From contig CM045998.1 in the NCBI GenBank assembly GCA_025175895.1, positions 15,361,153-15,425,152 of the forward strand: a stretch of 64,000 bases of DNA, written 5' to 3'. This document shows positions 43,351 to 51,998 of the stretch, in pieces. The DNA comes from Wurfbainia villosa. Lineage: Eukaryota; Streptophyta; Magnoliopsida; Zingiberales; Zingiberaceae. Numbering within the stretch: position 1 is the first letter of the stretch; every line of letters starts with the position of its first letter. A program made the position numbers and the translations under genes. Under the pieces are notes generated by a model that had not been told where the DNA came from, ran no database searches, and saw only the letters and a list, made by a program, of their open reading frames with translations.

Positions 43351-45257
43351 ATCTCTCCCTTTTTGATGTTTGACAAAAACCAAACAAATCATTGAGTTAG
43401 AACACTAACTCAAATCCCTTACCAATTATCCCAAATTGGTAAACACTCTCCAAATATTCTCCCCCAAACATTCTCCCTCTTTTTGACTAACATCAAAAAG
43501 GTTTTCTCTCCAAGGAGGTCAATGTCTCATGTCCCAATGAGATCTTACAATCTCCCCCTTGATCCAAAAATAGATACCTAGGATGCCTACCACCTTCCTA
43601 GTGATAAGTCACATATCACTCAAGAGAGGCAATCCTATACTCTCTCCTAATTTCCAAATTGGGTATCAAAAACCCATCAATTTTCCTAATTGATGATACT
43701 CTCCCAATAACTTCTCCTCTTCAAGGAGAAAAATACATCCATCATCCCAAGATGGATACCTCCCCCTAAAGGCTTGCTCCCCCTTGACCATTGCACCAAC
43801 AATGTCCTTGGGAAGCCCCTAAGCCAATAGGAACTCTAAACCATCAAAATTAAGGTTAGAAATTCAACATTGAACTTTCCAACACCTTAACATTGATACA
43901 AACCCTAAACAACTCTCCTAATCCATATCTAATGGATTTTTCACCCTTTATAATGCTTCCCAAAGCATATCCTAGGGTTAGAAGTGGTTAGGGACATTTA
44001 CCATGGCTGAAAATGGGCTAAACAAACCTTGTTAACCCAAAATCAGACATGACAGTCGACTCCTATCAGTAACCAGTCAACTTCCACTCTCATCAGTCAA
44101 CTGCCACAAAGGGTAGTCGACTGATAGCTGAAATTTCCGAATTTCATCTATCAGAATCGAGTTTTGAAAAGTCATAAGTAATTCTATGTATTTTGAAAAA
44201 TCACGAAACTTGATACGTATATTACTTATAGTCAATACAATGGGTGAAAAATATTTGAAAATTATTTTACCCATAAAATAGTGAGTTTGATACAAAACTC
44301 AAAACCATTGAAATTTTCAATGTTTTGGCCCTATTTTGTATAAACTCTATCAATGGTGATTGCTATCAAAAGATAGACTTCACCAAGGTTTTTCAAAATA
44401 ATTTTAAAATGTTTTCAAAACCTTATTTTGGATCATATTCCTTGGGCTCTATGTACATGACTTGTACCTCCCAATGATCCAATGATTGAAATTAGATGAG
44501 TTTTAGTTCATCTAGATGCAAAAACTATGCACCTTGAACTTAACTCATATCCTAGCATCTCACATATATCTAGGGTGTATAAATACACATACATGTAAAT
44601 TGGATGTGAGATGTGGGTTTTGGTTCATTTAAACTAGGGTTTCATGCATCTTCTAAGGCAACCCTACTTGATTCCCTTATGAATGAGACTCCAAGTCATG
44701 TCATAGTCCTTAAATCAATTTCAATCGAAATTTTCTTAAATGCATGAATGATTATGGCATTAATGATGATATAAATAAGCATATGCTCATAATCATGATG
44801 TCATGGCATAAGATGAAATCTAAAAACACATGACATTTAAAACCTTAATCCTAAAACATGAACATGACATATAAAATGATTAAAAGTAAGCATGATGTCA
44901 TGACATGTTATATGAAAAACAAAGCATGGCATATAAAATATATAGGTATAATAATACCTAAATTTTAATATTAATTGTCATCTGTTGGGATTAATCATAT
45001 TTTGCCATATTAACCTAAATTTTCCCAAATGTGCCAAAAACCCAAATTGACACATTAAAACCTCTAAAACTAAATTGTGTCAATTTGATCAAATTATCAA
45101 ACTTCTTAATTAATATTGGCACATCCTAAAAACCTTTAGGATTCAAATCAAACCACATTCCCAAGGTAACCATAACCTTGAAAATGACCTAAAATATCAC
45201 TTTTATCATGGTTGAGTTAACTACCATCCAATCAAGATTGGCACACCCTAAATCCAT
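43351..45257 (-). other. Noncoding internal region of K with purine tracts
   Basis: Primary tract at 43351-43366 (AAAAAGGGAGAGAT, minus strand), more tracts at about 43460, 43552, 43760 and 43777, a pseudo LTR start at about 43790-43802 and a TCGACTG cluster (44050-44125). Collinear with 24397-26230 of F. Confidence 0.8.
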
Positions 45258-47009
45258 CTAGCGTGAATCAATCACGCTCTTAGGAACCCGAAACCGATTT
45301 GAGCTCCTAGGGTTAATTAGGTATTCCTTAGGGATAACCTCCCTAGATACCTTCCTAATGACCCTCCTAGGCTTGTTAGCCTTGGTCATTTGGGTCTTAC
45401 CTAGGTTAACTCTAGGGGTAACTCCCCTTGCAACCTTCTTAGTGGCTACCCTAGGTTTCCTAGAAACCCTAGCCACTAGGCACAACCTTTGGTCAACTTT
45501 AGGGATGACTTCCCTATTGACCTTGGTCTTCCTAGACCTAGTTTGTGTTCCATAGTCAAATGGAACACTATGATAAGCTACCTTAGGCTTAGGTTTGTGA
45601 CCCAAACCTTGCTTGCCTTTGGTTGACTTTTGACTCTTAGGTCCTTGACTTTGACCATTAGACCCTTTAAATTGGTTTTGTATATTCCTAAGGGTCTTTT
45701 CTAGTTTCTCAAGCCTTGACCTCAAGGCTTGGTTTTCTAATTCTAATTGCCCAATTGATTTTTGATTAAATTCTTGGGCATGGGACTTTCTAGCCATATG
45801 CCTAGTCCATATAGGGTTTAGACCTAGATGTTCTTGTACCTTCCTAATTGTCTCCCTAGGTATGATTGAGTTATTTGACCTAGGTTTATCCTTAGATAAA
45901 TTGTTTTTAGGGATATTAGTCCCAAATTTCTCCATACTTTTGAAGTTAACACTTTTAGCTCCTAAACAAATATATTTATCTCTAGCATGCTTTTCATGGT
46001 GAATTGCAAGAGAATTGAAATTTCTAGCATGCTTTTGACTTTTAAATTTAGAAGGTGCATTATTTAAATATACCTTAGGGTTAGCTATAGAAGCTCCCCC
46101 TACTTGTAATGCTCCTCCTTGCCCATTCTTCTTCCCCCTAGGGCATTGACTCCGATAATGCCCCTTTGAATTGCACTTGAAGCATAAGATGTGCTCCTTG
46201 CTCTTTTGACTTGGGACACCGGCATCCTTGACTTTTGGTGTCGGTGGAGCTTTCCTAACCTTCTTTGGGCACTTGCTCTTATAGTGCCCGATTTCCCTAC
46301 ACTCAAAACATATTATATGTATTTTATTATTAACACATATGTTTGAGTTACCTAGGTCAATGGAGACCGGAATTGGACTTTGGCCTTCTTCATCTTGATC
46401 GGATGTCGAGGCATCTTCTTTATTTTGTTCCGGCTCCGGTGTAGATGGTCTCTCCCCCTCAATCATAGAAGTGGATGCTTCTTCCACCTCTTCTACTTTC
46501 TTCTCCGATCCGGAAGTGGATGCTTCTTCCACTTCTTCCGATCCGGATGTTGATTCCCTATCAACCTCCGAATCCTCAAGCTCTTGGGATGACGGTGTAC
46601 TTTCTTGAGCTTGAGAGGGTGAGCACTCCTCTTCTTCTTCTTCTTCTTGGACCGATGATGAGTTTTCATGGAGCTTTGCCACTTGGCTCCATAACTCTTT
46701 AGCATCTACATAATTACCTAACATACACAAGATATTGTTAGGAATTAAATCAATTAAAAATTTTATCACCTTATCATTTTTCTCGGATGCTTGAACTTGC
46801 TCTTCGGTCCATCTCTTCTTTTTGAGGAATCCACCTCTTGGTCCTCTTGGATATTCAAATCCATCCATCAAAACGGACCATTCCTCAAAGTCTCTCATCA
46901 TAATAAAATCCTCAATTCTTCCCTTCCAAGAATTGAATCCTTCTCGTCCGTATAGGGTGTAGGGCACCGGTGTGTTGATGTCCTAACCTAATTGATCTTG
47001 GACTTCCAT
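45258..47009 (-). pseudogene. gag: Gag of K (TR-GAG type), nearly intact
   Basis: From ATG 47009 one stop (TAG 46983-46985, codon 9) precedes 569 open codons beginning MPYTLYGREGFNSWKGRIED. Capsid N-half to ELWSQVAKLHENS (residue about 96), then a long Glu/Ser-rich acidic linker with three ASTSGSEE-like repeats, knuckles CFECREIGHYKSKC and CFKCNSKGHYRSQC (both complete), a coiled coil (LELENQALRSRLEKLEKTL), and a basic tail with repeats around REVIPK, RGVTPR and REVIPK, ending VPKSVIDSR. Translation could start at the internal Met 46967. Like E and F it has no second capsid half and no protease. Confidence 0.9.
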
Positions 47010-47057
47010 CTTTTACCCTCTAGCGTCTTGCTCCTGGTTGTTAATCCGTTGAAGAGC

Positions 47058-47933
47058 AACCTGGATTTTCGCCCATCAGTCAACTGTCATAAGTCACCAG
47101 TCGACTGATGCCACTGTTGTCGTGAGACAACGGCTTGATCCACGCTGGTAAAACTCCAACAGATCTCTTGGCGATCAGCCAACATTGGCGATCAGCCACG
47201 GTAGCGATCGCACTACGGAGCGCTTGTGCTCGACATTGATCGGCAATGATCGTCGACTGCGCCGATCGATGTCGACACCGATCGCTTCCAATGAGCAATG
47301 ATCGCTGTGGCATTTCCAAATTTAAACTCGGCAATAACTCAAGTCGACTCACGGCAGTCGAACCGGCCATAATGTCAGTCGACTGTCAACCTCAAAAATG
47401 AGGTTTTAACCCAAGTATGGTGCCCCCATACTTGCTAGACCACTCTTAGCCTAGACCTAAGCCTTCTAGCCACCTCCATCAGCCTCACGCCTCTCGGATC
47501 CCTCCAAGTCATCCATGACTTGTTCATCCATCGCGCTAGCCTCCAGGTGCTTCCCTCGGCTATGTCATGCTAACGGTGTCTACACCGCCAAGGCACATTG
47601 GACTTATGCCGCCAAGACTCCGCTTGGACTTTACGCCGCCAATATCCATCCCCTTGGACTTCTCAAATGCCAAGACTCAAGCTTGGACTTTCCCTTGTCA
47701 ACCCATGTTGGACTTTCCATGCCAAGACCCATGCTTGGACTTTTCCTTGCCAAGACCCATGCTTGGACTTTGCCAAATGCCAAGTGTCCCACTTGGACTT
47801 CCCATGCCAAGTACTCAAGACTTGGACTTCCCTATGACAATTACATTGTCATATGTTTTTGTCGAACATCAAAATATCACTCGAGTCAAACTCGAGTCCT
47901 GGTCAATCATGACCTGGGCCGATTGCACCAACA
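47058..47933 (-). repeat. 5' LTR of K, truncated (876 bp)
   Basis: Begins abruptly at 'aacctggattttcgccc', a mid-LTR site, and ends GCACCAACA. The palindrome zone (47085-47385) has TCGACTG words at both ends and GATC words (47170-47310) in the middle. Confidence 0.88.
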
Positions 47934-48002
47934 ACAAACACGAACGAATTCCATCATTGACGCTATTCACCCCCCCCCTCTAGTGACCTACAATCCCCTA
48001 CA
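47934..48002 (+). repeat. 3' LTR of E, segment 4 (terminus)
   Basis: Matches the last 69 bases of the 5' LTR (19026-19096): 'acaaacacgaac', 'attcacccccccccctctag', ending CCTACA. It is followed by gaagg, the target duplication, and the L hairpin array. Confidence 0.9.
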
Positions 48003-48740
48003 GAAGGATGCCTTGGTCCTAGACCAAGGGAAAATTTTGCTGAGGACACCTTAATTTGAGAGTAAGGGAATTAATGTTGAAGGATGCCTTGGTCCGAAAC
48101 CAAGGGAAAATTTAGTTAAGGATGCCTTAATTCGGAAATAAGGGATTTAATGTTGAAGGATGCTTTGGTCCGAGTCCAAGAAAAATTTTTGTCGAGGATG
48201 TTTTAGTCCAAAAGTAAGGGAATCAATGTTTAAGGGCACCTTAATCCAAGACCCAAGAAAAATTTTACTGAGGACACCTTAGTTTGGGACTAGGGGAATT
48301 AATGCTAAAGGACACTTTGGTCCAAGACCAAGAAAATTTTTTGCTGAGGATGCCTTAGTTTGAGTATAAGGGAATTAATGATGATGGATATCTTGGCCCG
48401 AGATAAGAGAGAATAAGGATGTCTTGGTCTGAGATCAGAGGGAAACATATAATCACTGGACACCTCAGTTTGAGACCATAGGGAATAGGTTGTCTCAGTC
48501 CGAAACTAGAGGAAAATATAAAATCAATGGATGCCTCGATCCGAGACGAGAAAGAAATATATAGTCACTGGATGCATCGGTATGAGACCAGAGGGAAATA
48601 TATAATCACTAGATGTCTCAATCTAAGACCAGAGGGAATAAGGATGCCTCGGTTCGAGACTAGAGGAAAATATATAATCACTGGACACCTCAGTCCAAGA
48701 CTAGAGAGAATAAAGATGCCTCGGTCGAGACCAGAGGGAA
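48003..48740. repeat. Hairpin array of L, right part
   Basis: Continues the array cut at 17529. From 48003 to about 48410 units are like those on the left (CCTTGGTCCGAAACCAAGG, 'gaaaatttt', 'gaattaatg'). From 48410 to 48740 a second unit type of about 50 bp dominates: 'gatgcctcggtccgagaccagagggaa' plus 'tatataatcactgga'. Nearly every unit keeps an inverted repeat around GGTCNGAGACC. Confidence 0.88.
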
Positions 48741-48830
48741 TAAATATTTTAAAGGGAAAATCAATTTTATTACTTTTATTAAAAAAGATATAGTTACCGA
48801 CCTATGAATCAGTTTATATATGATAAGGTC
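48741..48830 (-). other. Spacer between hairpin array and integrase of L
   Basis: AT-rich, no recognisable feature. Confidence 0.4.
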
Positions 48831-49860
48831 ATAGATGAAAGACATTCCACAGCCGAATAAGTACCTTTCCTCTTTTACTTGTAAGTAGTAAGCACCAAAA
48901 CTCAACTTCTTAGTGATCAAGTTTCCCTACATTTCCTACGGGTTGTGTTTTTTTTTTTCATATAAAATCGCCTACTTGAAAAGAGTGAGGGATGATCTTC
49001 CTATTATAAGCTTGAGACATTTACTATTGATAAGCAATAAGTTGAGCTTTCACTTTATCTCTTACTTCACTTATCAAGTCTAGCTCAGTTAGTCGCTTCT
49101 TAGAATTTTCTTCATTGTAGGAAATGATATGAGATGACTCCAAGCCAATCTCTACCGGAACATTGCTTCCGAACCATACACCAAATAAAAAGGTGTCAAC
49201 TCAGTACTTTCTCTAGGAGTTGTTTGGTAAGCCCAAAGTATACTCGACAACTCTTCGACTCAATTTCCTCTGACATGATCGAGTTTAATCTTGAGTCCTC
49301 AAACCAATTCTTGATTAGTGACTTCAATTTGTCCATTACTTTGAGGATAAGTGACCGAGGTGAAGGTTTGTTGAATTCTCAACTTTTGGCACCACTCTCA
49401 AAGTTTTTGACCCTTGAATTGTCACCCATTATTAGAAATAATTTAACAAGGAATACCATACCGACGTATAATGTTCCTCTAGAGGAATTTAAGTACTGCA
49501 TCTTCAGTGATTCTAGATAAAGCCTCGACTTTCACCCATTTGAAAAAATAATCGACGACTACCAAAAGAAACTTCTTCTAATTAGGTTCCAAAGGAAAAG
49601 ACTCAACAATATCCATACCTCATTAGTCAAATGGACATGATATTGTCGAAGTTCTTTGGAGCTCTGTTGGATGTTGAAAAAAATATTAATGCTTCTGACA
49701 ATTAAGATAGGTGTTTACGAGGTGAGAAATGTCCTTTTGTATAGTTGATCAAAAATAACTGACTAAGAGAATCCTTCGAACTAAAGTTCTTGATCCAATA
49801 TGTTTACCACATCATCCTTCATGTATTTTCTTCATTATATAATTGACTTCTTTTATACTA
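48831..49860 (-). pseudogene. int: Integrase of L (Tat type), decayed
   Basis: Minus-strand reading with many stops. The zinc-binding N-part begins near 49860 (SIKEVNYIMKKIHEG, then CGKHIGSRTL and YLNCQKH). The catalytic core has GMDIVESFPLEP (first Asp, about 49600), IISNNG (about 49420; the second catalytic Asp has become Asn) and TYPQSNGQIEVTNQELV (catalytic Glu, about 49340). WAYQTTPREST and LVYGSEAM follow (49150-49240). At least ten stop codons and the Asp to Asn change rule out activity. The plus-strand ORF at 49134-49520 is a shadow. Confidence 0.85.
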
Positions 49861-50111
49861 AGGCACTTGAGCACGAGGCGTGAAAATGCACGCTTGTACA
49901 AACTATCTCCAATTAAAATAAAACAAGTAACTCTTTTCTTAAGAAGCCTTGCCTCTTCTGGATTATATGGTATAGTTCCATCCTTTAAAAACGAGATTAA
50001 AAGATTTCTCCAATCAGCCAAGTGATCTTGAGTATTCTGATCTATTTGTACAATAAGTTGTACTTTGGCAATAGGCCCATTCATTGTCCAAATTGTCAAG
50101 GCATTGGTCAT
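49812..50111 (-). pseudogene. Linker and integrase zinc-finger start of L
   Basis: An open stretch of 99 codons reading QDHLADWRNLLISFLKDGTI and NPEEARLLKKRVTCFILIGD then LYKRAFSRLVLKCLSIKE. This is the typical Tat segment between the second RNase H and the integrase core, overlapping the start of the integrase entry. Confidence 0.8.
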
Positions 50112-50508
50112 TCAAACTAACTCATTAGCTTTTTGATTAAGATTTTTTAAAGAATGACTTTCTGAAATTCAGCTTTCATTTTCTCATAAACTTTTACATA
50201 TCATCGAAGTTGATTATTATTTATTTTAAAGGAGCCCTTTAGTTCCCTATAACCAATTGAGAATCTGAATATATGATAATTTTTGAAGAGATGACCTATT
50301 TGGCAGCTCTGAGACCAACCAACAATGCTTCGTACTCTGATTCATTATTTGAGGTATGAAAGTTGAGTTGTAGAGCTATCTAAATTATATTCTCTTTGAG
50401 TGAGACGAGTAGGATTCCAACTCCACTTCCCTATTTGATTGTCAAGCCATCAACATAAATTTTCCATACCTCACTAATCTCTTGTTTGAAAGTTTTTGCC
50501 AAAAAATT
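50112..50508 (-). pseudogene. aRNH: Second (archaeal-type) RNase H of L
   Basis: Minus-strand motifs in order: WKIYVDG (first Asp, about 50450), GSGVGILL, NNESEYEALLVGLRAAK (Glu, about 50330) and IIIYSDSQLV (Asp, about 50265). A second RNase H after the retroviral one is characteristic of the plant Tat lineage. Three or more stop codons break the frame. The SINE lies at its N-terminal border. Confidence 0.8.
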
Positions 50509-50525
50509 GCCAATGCTTATGCCTT

Positions 50526-50749
50526 CTGCAAAAGGTTGGAAATGTCAATCTAGCAGCCCCCACCCGTCTGTCACATGACCATTATGAGGGAGGTAAATCA
50601 CGGAGGGCCCTATGAGATTTGACGTGGTTGCCAAGACACGTGGGAGTCATTTGAATCCAGGAAAGAGCTTTAGACCTCCTCCAGAATCGACCAATGTCAC
50701 TTCTGCAAGCACCACTGTGCCTTAGCCACCACACCATCCCCGTGGAGAC
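50526..50749 (-). mobile_element. SINE-like retroposon, 224 bp, in pol of L
   Basis: Flanked by a perfect 17-bp target duplication (gccaatgcttatgcctt at 50509-50525 and 50750-50766), far longer than LTR or DNA-transposon duplications. Read on the minus strand it begins GTCTCCACGGGGATGG, has an A-box-like TGGTGGCTAAGGC and a B-box-like GGATTCAAATGACTCC, as in tRNA-derived SINEs. The 3' end is CAACCTTTTGCAG without a clear A or T tail. Flanking L coding sequence is collinear once the insert and one repeat are ignored. Confidence 0.78.
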
Positions 50750-50766
50750 GCCAATGCTTATGCCTT

Positions 50767-51203
50767 GATTGATGTTTGGGTTGATATTGAATATCATATT
50801 TTGCGAGCTCGGTCGTCCACTTAATTAGCAGTCCTGAAATTTCTGAGTTTGCCAATACCTTTCCTAGGTTGTTAGTCAATACTATGACAGGGTGAGACAA
50901 CAAATACAGATGTAACCTCCAAGCTATTAGAATGAGATCCAAATCTATTTTTTCAAGAGTGTTATACCAACTTTCTGCATCTTTCAAGAGATGACTCGTA
51001 AAATATATAAGATGTTTTCTGCCTTCCTCTTGGCTAATAAATACATCACCAACTGCTTCCTCAGTGGTTGCTAAGTACAACCATAGTCTTTCTCCTACCA
51101 CTGGTTTAGAGAGAGAAGGTAATTCTATTAGATATCTTTTGAGATCGACAAAAACTTGCTCGCATTTCTTGTCCCATGAAAACTGAGTTGTCTTCCAAAA
51201 CAC
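50767..51203 (-). pseudogene. rnh: RNase H of L
   Basis: Open for most of its length: FWKTTQFSWDKKCEQVFVDL (RT thumb/connection), LWLYLATTEEAVGDVFI, KHLIYFTSHLLKDAESWYNT, LEKIDLDLILIAWRLHLYL and ELAKYDIQYQPK. It is the usual Ty3/gypsy RNase H that follows RT and precedes the second RNase H. The last codons run into the target duplication of the SINE. Confidence 0.85.
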
Positions 51204-51993
51204 TTTAAAGAAAGGAAGACTTTGATCGGCTTATCTAAAAATGAAACAAGATAAGACGGTAATTCTTCCAACCAACCTCTGGACTTCTTTCATATTCTGA
51301 GGCAAAGGCATATCCTGCAGAGCTTGAATTTTTTCCGAATTAGCTTCAATTACTCACTCAGTCACAATGTACCCAAGAAATCGCCCACTCCGAACACCAA
51401 ATATACACTTGCTCAGATTAAGTTTTATCCCAAACCTTCGTAATGTCCCAAAGGTTTCTTTCATGTCATTAATAATATTCCCAGCTCAGCTTAACTTAAT
51501 GAGTATATCATCTATGTAAATCTCAATATTTTGCTCGATTTGATGCTGAAAAACTTGATTCATCAATCTCTGATAGGTGACTCCTGTATTCTTAAGTCTG
51601 AATGGCATAACAGTATAGCAAAAAGTACCATCATAGGTGATAAAACTGACATTCTCTTGATTTTTCTCAGCCAAATAAATCTAATGATACCCTTGATAAA
51701 CATCAAGCATACATATTAACTCACATCTTATAGTTGAGTCAACTAACTGATCAATTCAAAGTAGAGGATGACAATATTTATGATAAACTTTATTAAGATC
51801 ACGGAAATCTATGCAAACCCTCCACTTGCCTTTAGGCTTGGGTACCAAAACTATATTTATTAGCAAGTAGAAAATTGAACTTCCTGAATGTGTCTTGCTT
51901 GTAATAATTTACTAACTTCAACTCTGATCGCCTTGTCTTTTTCAAGATCGAAATGTCTCTTCTTTTGCTTGACAGATTGAGCTCCTTGCAAAA
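51204..51993 (-). pseudogene. rt: Reverse transcriptase of L, decayed
   Basis: Minus-strand pieces: KPKGKWRVCIDF-like text near 51830, YHPLL, LDVYQGYH, then the open block MAEKNQENVSFITYDGTFCY and MPFRLKNTGVTYQRLMNQVF with the polymerase box IYIDDILIK (about 51500). FGIKLNLSKCIFGVRSGRFLGY and IQALQDMPLPQNMKEVQRLVGR follow after a stop. The YTVMPF and QRLMNQVF wording is that of Tat-lineage RT. G inserted just upstream of its start. Confidence 0.85.
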
Positions 51994-51998
51994 TATTG

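Larger units (their letters stand above)
42050..47933 (-). mobile_element. Element K: TR-GAG copy sharing an LTR with J
   Basis: Minus-strand order: truncated 5' LTR 47058-47933, gag 47009 to 45258, noncoding internal region, polypurine tract and 3' LTR 42050-43350. A deletion joins 'cgttgaagagc' (just before the expected primer site) to the middle of the LTR at 'aacctggattttcgccc', removing primer site, U5 and R. On the right K abuts the last 69 bases of the E 3' LTR. No target duplication can be matched because the left end of K is inside the composite. Confidence 0.85.
17530..48002 (+). mobile_element. Element E: TR-GAG Sirevirus-like copy with three insertions in its 3' LTR
   Basis: 5' LTR 17530-19096, primer site, decayed gag, noncoding internal region, polypurine tract, and a 3' LTR in four pieces (22577-22953, 29391-30142, 31630-31975, 47934-48002). 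Target duplication is gaagt (17525-17529) and gaagg (48003-48007), one base different. The flanks are the two halves of one tandem array of L, which confirms the boundaries. Removing F, H and the J-K composite leaves an element of about 6.5 kb with no pol. Confidence 0.9.
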
